Source: an uncultured bacterium (GTDB lineage Bacteria; Nitrospirota; Thermodesulfovibrionia; Thermodesulfovibrionales; Dissulfurispiraceae). From it: a stretch of DNA of 64,000 bases. Below, piece by piece: positions 37,743-45,952 of this stretch. The stretch is from the NCBI GenBank assembly GCA_937949555.1, contig CALEDV010000027.1:1-64000 (forward strand), in the 5' to 3' direction. The number at the start of each line of letters is the position of its first letter. Position 1 is the first letter of the stretch. The position numbers and the translations under genes are program-made. The notes below the pieces were generated by a model that saw only the letters and a program-made list of their open reading frames with translations, was not told the DNA's origin and searched no databases.

Positions 37743-38741
37743 TTAAGCCCTGTCTGCAGAACCAAGGACTTCCTTGTTTTTTCTGATTATCATCTTTTTC
37801 AGTTCCTCTCTCGCAGGGCCAAGGTACTTTCTTGGATCAAACTCTGCTGGTGATTCGTTAAATACCTTTCGTATCATTGCCGTCATTGCAAGCCTTCCAT
37901 CACTGTCAATATTAACCTTGCAAACAGCGCTTCTGGCTGCCCTCCTCAACTGGTCCTCAGGAATCCCGACTGCATCCTTTAGTTTGCCTCCATTGGAATT
38001 TATTATCTGCACATACTCCGGGATCACAGAAGATGCACCATGAAGCACTATGGGAAATCCGGGTATCCTCTTTTCAATCTCCTCAAGTATGTCAAAACGC
38101 AATGGTGGAGGAACAAGCACACCCCTTTCATCTCTCGTGCACTGCTCAGGTTTGAATTTCATAGCCCCATGGGAAGTGCCAATGGAAATGGCAAGGGAAT
38201 CGACCCCGGTCTTGCTTACAAAGTCCTCTACCTCCTCAGGCTTTGTGTAAGTGGATTTCTCAGCGGACACCTCATCTTCAATGCCTGCAAGCACTCCAAG
38301 CTCACCCTCTACAGTAACATCGTAGTCGCGGGCATACTCAACCACCTGTTTTGTGAGCCTTACATTTTCCTCATAGGAATGATGGGAACCATCTATCATG
38401 ACCGATGAAAATCCTGAATCTATGCAGGATTTACATAGCTCGAAGGTATCTCCATGATCCAGATGGAGGGCAAATTTGACAGGGGAGTTTGCATCCTTAA
38501 TCATTGCAACAGCGCCCATAGCAAGGAACCTCAGCAGGGTCTGATTGGCGTATTTCCTTGCACCGCTTGACACCTGCAGTATAAAGGGTGACCTTGACTC
38601 CACACATCCCATGACAATTGCCTGAAGTTGCTCCATATTGTTGAAGTTATATGCAGGTATTGCGTACTGCCCTTCCATAGCCTTTTTGAACATCTCCCTG
38701 GTGTTTACCAGACCAATCTCCTTGTAAGAAACCTTCTCCAT
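37743..38741 (-). CDS. fba: Class II fructose-bisphosphate aldolase
   Basis: A 332-residue zinc aldolase acting in glycolysis and gluconeogenesis. Zinc and substrate residues lie in FALHLDHGDTFELCK (~85-99), VTVEGELGVLAG, SIGTSHGAMKF and FPIVLHGASSV. The segment GVDSLAISIG matches class II enzymes. Length is slightly above the usual class IIB ~307. It may be co-transcribed with hisG downstream. Confidence 0.93.
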   Translation of the reverse strand: MEKVSYKEIGLVNTREMFKKAMEGQYAIPAYNFNNMEQLQAIVMGCVESRSPFILQVSSGARKYANQTLLRFLAMGAVAMIKDANSPVKFALHLDHGDTFELCKSCIDSGFSSVMIDGSHHSYEENVRLTKQVVEYARDYDVTVEGELGVLAGIEDEVSAEKSTYTKPEEVEDFVSKTGVDSLAISIGTSHGAMKFKPEQCTRDERGVLVPPPLRFDILEEIEKRIPGFPIVLHGASSVIPEYVQIINSNGGKLKDAVGIPEDQLRRAARSAVCKVNIDSDGRLAMTAMIRKVFNESPAEFDPRKYLGPAREELKKMIIRKNKEVLGSADRA

Positions 38742-38969
38742 AATATCTCCTCCCTTATTTAATATTTACGAGTGGTGAAATTATACAACTTTTATTGCCC
38801 TTAGGGCTAAAAAAATAACAAGGCAACAGGCCAGGTTAAAAAACTTCCAAATACACGGAGATCATAAGAGGCATAAAGCACATGGATACATGCCTCTTCA
38901 ATGCCTTGGGACATAAAGCACCTCTTAGGAACACCTTACACAGGATTCTCTATAGGCTGTTTTATACGA

Positions 38970-39833
38970 TTACCTTATGAGTTTAAAGTGTCGCCTGCTT
39001 AAGTCTACGGGCAGAACCTTCTCTATCAAACCCTTTAGGCGCTGCCTTATATCCTTCTCCGTAAGTTTGTATGAATCATCCAAGACAAGGGGTTTTGGAT
39101 TATCAGACAACCAACTGTTCATCACCGATGGATGGGTCCCCTTAAAGGGTTTTACCACTGCAGGGTCTATTCTTCCGTATCGAAAATCCTCTTGGGATTT
39201 TTTGTTCCAATAAACAGTTACTTTTTTAATCTTCTCTGAATATTTTTCTTCTGGTCTCATCCATCCATAATGGTATATCTTTGCCCCTGTATGGGCAGCC
39301 TTTGGATATCTTCCCCTCCTGTTACCCTGCAACACCAGAAAGTATAGCCCATCAGGAGAGTATATCCTGATGTTGTTTTTTATAATACGAGGCGCCCTCC
39401 TCAACCATCCAGTCCCCTCTAAGACAGTGTACTGATTACAATAAAAATGAACATAATCAAAAACAAGCGCCTCTACTGCCTTATCGTTCTCATATTTTTT
39501 CATTGCCTCCACTATTAAAGGCAGGTCTTGCTCATGCACAACCTCATCACCCTCCAGATAGAATGCCCAATCGCCAGTGCAATTAAAATGGGCTATCATC
39601 TTTTGTTGGGCATACACAAAACCCTTGGTTACCATCTTTTCATTCCATTTGGACTGGAGTATCCTTATCTTAGGGTCTCCAATTGAGGATATTAACTCAA
39701 GGGTATTATCCTCGGATTCTCCAACATTGACTACAAACTCATCACATATAGGGAGTATAGAGAGGATGGATTCTTTTACAGGGTAACCAAGCAGACTTGC
39801 GTTCCTGATAAATGTAAAACCGCTAACCTTCAC
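38970..39833 (-). CDS. Glycosyltransferase family 2-like protein
   Basis: A 287-residue protein with a GT-A fold start (VSGFTFIRNASLLGYPVKES), an early acidic strand (CDEFVVNVGESEDNT) and the metal-site-like motif DWAFYLEGDEVVHEQD near residues 90-105. It has no membrane helix. Family 2 enzymes add sugars to lipopolysaccharide or other surface glycans; the substrate is unknown. It is monocistronic, divergent from the NADH module, with the fba gene 228 bp downstream. Confidence 0.85.
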   Translation of the reverse strand: MKVSGFTFIRNASLLGYPVKESILSILPICDEFVVNVGESEDNTLELISSIGDPKIRILQSKWNEKMVTKGFVYAQQKMIAHFNCTGDWAFYLEGDEVVHEQDLPLIVEAMKKYENDKAVEALVFDYVHFYCNQYTVLEGTGWLRRAPRIIKNNIRIYSPDGLYFLVLQGNRRGRYPKAAHTGAKIYHYGWMRPEEKYSEKIKKVTVYWNKKSQEDFRYGRIDPAVVKPFKGTHPSVMNSWLSDNPKPLVLDDSYKLTEKDIRQRLKGLIEKVLPVDLSRRHFKLIR

Positions 39834-39955
39834 CTTGCCTCCTTATGTGCAATAGTTTATATTAGGCAACAATTGGAAAGCAAAAAAAATCATCTTTGTG
39901 TAAAATATGGAAAATCAAACACTCTTATGTGGACTAATCAACAAGGGAGGGTAAA

Positions 39956-40339
39956 ATGCCAAGATTAACCGTTGAAGACCTCAAGAGGATCAAGGAGCAA
40001 CATAAGGCAGCCTTTACAGTAAGGGAAGGCGGTGCAAGGGTAAAGATAACAGTTCACATGGGGACCTGCGGGATTGCGGCTGGCGCCAGAAGGGTAATGG
40101 AGACCCTTCTGAGTGAGATAAATAGGCAAGGGCTAACGGATGTTATTGTTACCACCTCTGGTTGTGCAGGTCTCTGTAGCAAGGAACCTATGGCGACTGT
40201 TGAGGTCTCAAAGGAGGCCCCTGTCAAATATGTGCAGTTAGATGAAGAGAAGATAAAGAGGATCTTGCTTGAGCATATAAATCAAGGTAAGGTAGTTGAG
40301 GAATTTGCCCTTGTAACAGGCAATGAGACGGCAATATAG
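39956..40339 (+). CDS. HndB-like thioredoxin-fold [2Fe-2S] subunit
   Basis: A 127-residue small subunit resembling HndB of NAD(P)-reducing hydrogenases. After an N-terminal helix (PRLTVEDLKRIKEQH) comes a ferredoxin fold of the thioredoxin type with MGTCGIAAGARRVMETLL and TSGCAGLCSKEPMATV. Only three cysteines are evident in these motifs. It should relay electrons with the NuoF-like protein encoded 46 bp downstream. AAGGGAGGG precedes the start. A NuoE (HndA) gene, usual in such sets, is not seen in the window. Confidence 0.85.
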   Translation: MPRLTVEDLKRIKEQHKAAFTVREGGARVKITVHMGTCGIAAGARRVMETLLSEINRQGLTDVIVTTSGCAGLCSKEPMATVEVSKEAPVKYVQLDEEKIKRILLEHINQGKVVEEFALVTGNETAI

Positions 40340-40385
40340 GCACAGACTATTTGTCTGCAATAGATAAGGGAGGATATAGGTTTAG

Positions 40386-42230
40386 ATGGATAAATACCGC
40401 TGTAATGTAATGCTATGTGGAGGCACTGGGTGCTCTGCCGGTGGGAGCTTAAAGATAAAAGAGGCGCTGCAACAGGGACTAAAAGAAAGGGGCATGGAGG
40501 ACGAGGTAAATATCCAACTCACATCCTGCAATGGCTTTTGCCCTCAGGGCCCCATAATGATCATTTATCCAGATGATGTGCTCTATCAGAAGGTCTCCCC
40601 AAAGGATGTAACGGCAATCATAGAAGAACACTTGATCAAGGGAAGGCCTGTAGAACGGCTATTATACAAAGAACCAGCCAAGAAACAGTCTATCCCAACG
40701 GTTAAGGATATACCCTTTTTCAACAAACAGGTCCTGAGGGCACTGAAGAATAAGGGACTTATAGACCCTGAAAACATTGATGAGTATATTGCAAGGGATG
40801 GTTATCAGGCGGCAGCAAAGGCACTGTTGGAGATGACGCCTGAGGAGATTATAGAGGTTGTGAAGGATTCTGGATTAAGGGGCAGGGGAGGCGCTGGTGC
40901 CCTTACAGGGATGAAGTGGCAGATATGTGCCCAGTCAAAGGCACCTGAGAAGTTCATTGTATGTAACAGGAGCATAATAGAGGTAGAGCCCCATCTGATA
41001 TTAGAGGGAATGATAATTGGGGCAAGGGCAATAGGGGCATCACAAGGCTACATATATGTGAGGTCAGGTGCACCGATCATTATAGAACGACTCAAGAAGG
41101 CCCTTACACAGGCAAGGGAATACGGGCTCCTTGGGGAAAACATATTAGAGTCTGGTTTTAACTTTGACATAGAGCTATTCATGAGCTCAGACGAGTTTGT
41201 CTGTGGGGAAGAGACAGCCCTACTTATGAGCATACAGAGCATGAGGGGGATGCCTACACCCCGTCCACCATTCCCCGCTGAGAAGGGGTTGTGGGATATG
41301 CCCACCGTCATCAACACTGTGGAGACCTTCGCCAACATACCTTTAATTATCCAAAACGGTGCCCAATGGTTTAGGTCTGTGGGCACTGAAAAGTCCGCTG
41401 GCACCAAGATATTCAGCCTTAGTGGCGCCCTTAATAATACCGGCCTGATAGAGGTGCCTATGGGCATTACCCTCAAGAGCATTATCGACGATATCGGTGG
41501 TGGTCTCATAAAGGGCAGGAGATTCAAGGCCGTGCAGGTTGGTGGCTCCACAGGGGGATACATACCAGAACAGTACCTCGATGTGCCTGTAACCTACGAG
41601 GATGTCACCCAATTGGATGCCATCATAGGTTCTGGAGGTATTGCTGTCCTCAGTGACCTGAACTGCATGGTTAGCAGCGCCAAGTTTACTATTGAATTTG
41701 CAGTGGATGAGTCCTGCGGTAAATGTCCACCCTGTAGGATAGGCACCTCGGTCATGCTTGAGCTTTTGAACAAGGTCACTACAGGCACTGCAACCGAAGA
41801 AGACATAGACCTCATGGAGGACCTTGCCTTTGATATAAAGACCACATCCCTTTGTGGGCTTGGACAGACGGCCATGAACCCAGTGCTATCTACTATCAGA
41901 TTCTTCAGGGAAGAGTATTTAGAACACATAAATGATAAGTGGTGCAAGGCTGGGGTGTGCAAGGAACTATGCACCTTTTACATAGACAAGGAAAAATGTA
42001 TAGGGTGCGGGGCCTGTGCAAGGATATGCCCCAAAAAGGCAATATCAGGGGAAAAGAAAAAACCCCACCAAATAGACCAATCCTCGTGCATACAGTGTAG
42101 ATCATGTTATGAGACCTGTAAGTTTAACGCCCTCAAGATCGGGCCCAGAAGGATGAGGGAAGAACTTATGAACAGTGATATCCCTGAAAATTCTACTGCC
42201 GAGGAATCATCTAAGGAGGTTGCAGGATAA
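40386..42230 (+). CDS. nuoF: NuoF/HndC-like NADH-oxidising flavoprotein, acidic loop missing
   Basis: A 614-residue protein with an N-terminal [2Fe-2S] thioredoxin-fold domain (~1-95), the FMN/NADH domain with GLRGRGGAGALTGMKW, a SLBB part, the [4Fe-4S] ligand set ESCGKCPPCRIGT plus LCGLGQTA, and two C-terminal ferredoxin motifs (CIGCGACARICP, CIQCRSCYETC). Family members oxidise NADH with FMN. Unusually, after KFIVCN the sequence goes straight to RSIIEVEPH: about 11 residues (usual pattern DEGDPGAFMD) are absent in frame at 40967/40968. These normally contact FMN and NADH. GLTG-type change (GFPTG to GALTG) is also seen. Its stop overlaps the next start by 1 bp. Confidence 0.88.
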   Translation: MDKYRCNVMLCGGTGCSAGGSLKIKEALQQGLKERGMEDEVNIQLTSCNGFCPQGPIMIIYPDDVLYQKVSPKDVTAIIEEHLIKGRPVERLLYKEPAKKQSIPTVKDIPFFNKQVLRALKNKGLIDPENIDEYIARDGYQAAAKALLEMTPEEIIEVVKDSGLRGRGGAGALTGMKWQICAQSKAPEKFIVCNRSIIEVEPHLILEGMIIGARAIGASQGYIYVRSGAPIIIERLKKALTQAREYGLLGENILESGFNFDIELFMSSDEFVCGEETALLMSIQSMRGMPTPRPPFPAEKGLWDMPTVINTVETFANIPLIIQNGAQWFRSVGTEKSAGTKIFSLSGALNNTGLIEVPMGITLKSIIDDIGGGLIKGRRFKAVQVGGSTGGYIPEQYLDVPVTYEDVTQLDAIIGSGGIAVLSDLNCMVSSAKFTIEFAVDESCGKCPPCRIGTSVMLELLNKVTTGTATEEDIDLMEDLAFDIKTTSLCGLGQTAMNPVLSTIRFFREEYLEHINDKWCKAGVCKELCTFYIDKEKCIGCGACARICPKKAISGEKKKPHQIDQSSCIQCRSCYETCKFNALKIGPRRMREELMNSDIPENSTAEESSKEVAG

Positions 42231-44689
42231 TGATACAGATCACAATAAATGGTAAAAAGATAAAGTCTTCACAGGATGCTACCATACTACAGGCTGCCCT
42301 TGAATCTGGAATTTACATACCAAATCTGTGTTATGACAGGAGACTCAGGCCCTTCGGAGCCTGTAGATTGTGCATAGTAGCGATTCAGGGGGAAAAAAAG
42401 CTCCTGCCCGCATGTTCTACACCCGTAAAAGAGGGCATGGTTATAAACACTGAAACCCCAGAGGTAATAAAGGCAAGAAAAACGGTGCTTGAACTCCTGC
42501 TCATCCATCATCCCCTGGATTGCCCAATCTGCGACAAGGCTGGAGAGTGTGAGCTACAAGACCTGGTATTTAAATATGGCGCCTCCACAAATCGTTTCAA
42601 GGGAGAAAGAAGAAAGGAACCAGAGAGGCTTGATGCGCCTATCGTAGAGTACAACCCCAACCGATGCGTGCTTTGCGGGAGATGTGTAAGGGTATGCTCC
42701 GAACACCAGGGAGTAAGCGCCATTAGTTTTATAGACAAGGGAATCAAGACAAAGATAAGTCCTGCCTTTCATGAACCCTTAGATTGCGAGTTTTGTGGCC
42801 AGTGCATAGACACCTGCCCTGTGGGCGCCCTCGGTAGCAAACCCTATAGACACTCCTCAAGGGCTTGGTATATGGAAGAGCACCAGATTATCTGTCCCTT
42901 TTGTGGTTGTGGGTGTACCACCAACCTAAGCATAAGAGACAATAAGATTATAAGGGCAAGAGGCAAGGAAGGGATAGGCGTCAACAAAGGCGATCTATGC
43001 AGTAAAGGCAGATATGGCTTTGACTTTATAGCCTCTGAGAACAGACTAAAAACTCCCCTTATAAGAAAGGATGGGCAACTGAGTCCAGTTTCATGGGAAG
43101 AGGCGATACAGGAGGTCTCAAAAAGACTAACAGAAATAAGGGACAAATACGGCGCCTTCGCTGTAGGCGCCATTGGTTCACAGCGGTGCACCTTAGAAGA
43201 CAACTTTATGTTTCAGCGTTTCATGAGGGAGGTAATAAGAACAGACAATATAGACTCCGCCGCCCGTTTTGGATATGCTAAGGCCCAGACAGCCTTTGAG
43301 TGGGCCTTTGGCTTAGAGTCGTTGCCCATAAGCTGGGACTCTCCCTTGAAGGCCGAACACATTTTGGTAGTGGAGTCTGATATTACATCTACCATGCCTG
43401 TCTGGGGATTGAACTTTATTCTTGCAAAATACTATGGGGCTACTCTGGTAGTAGCCGATTCAAGGGAGACAAAATTAGCACGAAACAGCACTAATTACCT
43501 GAAGATACATCCTTCCTCTGGGCTTGCCCTATTAGGAGGCATGGCTCATATAATCTACCACGAGGGACTCTACAACAAAGAAGCCGCATCAAAGGTTCAT
43601 AACTTTGATGCCCTTATTGCAAGTCTCAATGATTACAACCCTTCCAAGACCTGTGAGCTTACTGGCTTAAGGGAAGAGCAACTTAGAGAGGCGGCCCTGA
43701 GTTATGCCTCAGCAAAAAGCAGGCTTATAGCAATCACCTCAGGCTACGCTGAAAACACAAAAAGCCTCTACACCTTCCTCGCTGCAGCAAATCTCGTCCT
43801 TTTGATGGGTGATAAGCCAGAGACCTTACAGGTGCCTGCAGAGTTTTGCAATACCCTTGGCATGTGGGATATAACTATTAGACCCCTTGTAAATGGCAAA
43901 GACTGCTATGACATGCTCTATACACAGGATACCCCAAAGGCGCTTTATATCATGGGAGAGAACCCCCTAGTCACCTTTCAAGATACAACAACTGTAGAGA
44001 AGTCTCTTAAAAGGGTAGATTTCCTGGTAGTGCAGGATATATACCTTACCGATACAGCAAAACTTGCCCATGTGGTCCTTCCTGCCTCAAGTTGGGCTGA
44101 AAAGATGGGGACCTTTAAATCAGCAACGGGCAGCCGTCAACAGATCACTAAACTTCTGCCTGCCCCTGAGGGCACCAAACCAGACTGGGAGATACTTCGT
44201 GATGTTGCAGAGGCTATGGGTGGCAATCTAAAGGTAAAAACTATCTCTGATGTAAGGAGACAGATGGATGAATACTTCAGGGATGTTTTGGACAAACATA
44301 TCCGCACAAGGCTCTCATTCAATCCTGCGCCCTATGAGATGATGGATTATACTGATAATGAATATCCCCTTTTCCTTGTAACTGAGACAGTGCTTCAGCA
44401 CTCGGGCAGTCTCTCGGCGCTGTCGAAGAACCTTGATTCAGTGGTTCCTGAGCCATATATACAGATAAATCCTGCAGATGCCCAAAAATTTGGCATAGTC
44501 CACGACCTGTTTGTGAAGGTTACATCAAGGAAAGGTTCAGTATTCTTAAAGGCAATCATCACCGATGAGGTGGAAGAAGGCACAGTGTTTGCTCACACCC
44601 ATTTCTCCTATGGAAAGGTCAACACCCTCACTTATCCTTCAGTGGTCTCGCTGCTCCCCCTCGTTCCTGTGAGGATAGAGCCTGCCTAA
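42230..44689 (+). CDS. NuoG/formate dehydrogenase-like iron-sulfur molybdopterin-family subunit
   Basis: An 819-residue protein. Residues 1-~75 form a [2Fe-2S] ferredoxin (FGACRLCIVAIQG), followed by the His-Cys3 motif HHPLDCPICDKAGECELQD, two [4Fe-4S] motifs (CVLCGRCVRVCS, CEFCGQCIDTCP), and the molybdopterin-oxidoreductase fold from ~215 with CPFCGCGCTTN as cluster ligands. Where formate dehydrogenases have catalytic Cys or Sec in ARLCH, this protein has ARFGY, so formate oxidation at that site is not expected. It probably works as an electron-transfer scaffold with the NuoF- and HndB-like proteins. The 3' end overlaps hisD by 62 bp in convergent orientation. Confidence 0.88.
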   Translation: MIQITINGKKIKSSQDATILQAALESGIYIPNLCYDRRLRPFGACRLCIVAIQGEKKLLPACSTPVKEGMVINTETPEVIKARKTVLELLLIHHPLDCPICDKAGECELQDLVFKYGASTNRFKGERRKEPERLDAPIVEYNPNRCVLCGRCVRVCSEHQGVSAISFIDKGIKTKISPAFHEPLDCEFCGQCIDTCPVGALGSKPYRHSSRAWYMEEHQIICPFCGCGCTTNLSIRDNKIIRARGKEGIGVNKGDLCSKGRYGFDFIASENRLKTPLIRKDGQLSPVSWEEAIQEVSKRLTEIRDKYGAFAVGAIGSQRCTLEDNFMFQRFMREVIRTDNIDSAARFGYAKAQTAFEWAFGLESLPISWDSPLKAEHILVVESDITSTMPVWGLNFILAKYYGATLVVADSRETKLARNSTNYLKIHPSSGLALLGGMAHIIYHEGLYNKEAASKVHNFDALIASLNDYNPSKTCELTGLREEQLREAALSYASAKSRLIAITSGYAENTKSLYTFLAAANLVLLMGDKPETLQVPAEFCNTLGMWDITIRPLVNGKDCYDMLYTQDTPKALYIMGENPLVTFQDTTTVEKSLKRVDFLVVQDIYLTDTAKLAHVVLPASSWAEKMGTFKSATGSRQQITKLLPAPEGTKPDWEILRDVAEAMGGNLKVKTISDVRRQMDEYFRDVLDKHIRTRLSFNPAPYEMMDYTDNEYPLFLVTETVLQHSGSLSALSKNLDSVVPEPYIQINPADAQKFGIVHDLFVKVTSRKGSVFLKAIITDEVEEGTVFAHTHFSYGKVNTLTYPSVVSLLPLVPVRIEPA

Positions 44690-45950
44690 TCCTGATTGTA
44701 TTGGCATGGGCCTCAAGCCCTTCAAGGATAGCGAATCTCTCCACAATAGGGGCAAGCCTTAGAAAGCCCTCTTCAGTGAAGTCAATTATGCTTGTCTTCT
44801 TTAAGAAATCATAGGCACCAAGGGGCGACGCAAAACGGGCTGTGCCGCCTGTGGGCAGAGTATGATTTGGGCCTGCACAGTAATCACCCATAGGTTCTGG
44901 AGACCACTTGCCCAAGAATATGGCCCCTGCGTGTTTGATTAAAGGCAGTATCATCCTTGGCCTCTCAGTAATTATCTCAAGGTGTTCAGGGGCAATAGTA
45001 TTGGCGAGTGCTGCCGCGGACTCTATATCCTTTGTCACTACAATAGCACCGTAGGAATTCAGAGACCTTTGGACTATCTGACCTTTGGGCAAAGTTCTTA
45101 TCTGGGCCTCTAAATCCCTTTTTACCCTCCTTGCAAGCTCCAGGGAGTCTGTAATGAGGATGCTTGATGCCCTCTCGTCATGCTCTGCCTGTCCGAGCAT
45201 ATCAGCAGCAATTAATTCTGATGATGCAGAGTAATCGGCAATTATAAGTATCTCACTTGGTCCTGCAATCATGTCAATATCTACATCGCCAAAGACCATC
45301 TTCTTGGCTGTGGCAACATAAATGTTTCCTGGCCCAACGATCTTGTCTACCTTTTTTATGGTCTTTGTCCCGTAAGCCATTGCGGCAATGGCCTGAGCAC
45401 CACCAATCCTGTAGACCTCCGTGATGCCAAGCATCTGAATTGCCCTCAAGACAACGGGGTTGAACTCTCCTTTGGGGGTAGGCACACATAGGGCTATCTC
45501 CTTTACCCCTGCCACCTGAGCTGGTATTACATTCATGAGAACCGTCGAAGGGTAAGAGGCCTTTCCTCCAGGGACATAGACACCCACTCGCTCAAGGGGG
45601 GTAATTATCTGTCCTAACACAGCCCCCTTTTCCTTTACGGTCCAACTCTTTTGCAGTTGATTCTTGTGAAAGACCCTGATCCTGTCAATGGAAGACTTGA
45701 GCATCCTCTCGGTATCACCATCCAAAGGCGATGGTGGTGGTAGGGGGAATTTAATTGACAAGCTATGCCCATCATAGAGACGGGTAAATTTCCTTACAGC
45801 ACTGTCTCCCTTTGCCCTGACCTCACAAAGCGTTTTCTGTACAGCATCGACTATCTTAGGATCTGTGTCAACCTGCCTCTCCCTAAGCCTTCTGAGTAGC
45901 CTATTGATCTGTGCTGTTGTTTGCAAGATAAGGTTATGCAACTCACTCAT
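44628..45950 (-). CDS. hisD: Histidinol dehydrogenase
   Basis: A 440-residue zinc enzyme that oxidises histidinol to histidine in the last two steps of the pathway. Typical parts are ERVGVYVPGGKASYPSTVLM, IVGPGNIYVATAKK, IAGPSEILIIAD, DMLGQAEHDERA (zinc ligands) and NHTLPTGGTARF. The last ~18 residues (SSQERGGAARPLKDK type) extend past the usual end and lie inside the 3' part of the NuoG-like gene, so the native stop seems to have been lost. It starts 2 bp after the UPF0182 gene stop. Other his genes here are separate. Confidence 0.95.
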   Translation of the reverse strand: MSELHNLILQTTAQINRLLRRLRERQVDTDPKIVDAVQKTLCEVRAKGDSAVRKFTRLYDGHSLSIKFPLPPPSPLDGDTERMLKSSIDRIRVFHKNQLQKSWTVKEKGAVLGQIITPLERVGVYVPGGKASYPSTVLMNVIPAQVAGVKEIALCVPTPKGEFNPVVLRAIQMLGITEVYRIGGAQAIAAMAYGTKTIKKVDKIVGPGNIYVATAKKMVFGDVDIDMIAGPSEILIIADYSASSELIAADMLGQAEHDERASSILITDSLELARRVKRDLEAQIRTLPKGQIVQRSLNSYGAIVVTKDIESAAALANTIAPEHLEIITERPRMILPLIKHAGAIFLGKWSPEPMGDYCAGPNHTLPTGGTARFASPLGAYDFLKKTSIIDFTEEGFLRLAPIVERFAILEGLEAHANTIRIRQALSSQERGGAARPLKDK

Positions 45951-45952
45951 TC

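Noticed and set aside
42287-44583. Several 60-120-codon frames opposite the NuoG-like gene
   Set aside because: They are antisense shadows of a strongly supported coding sequence with complete domain motifs.
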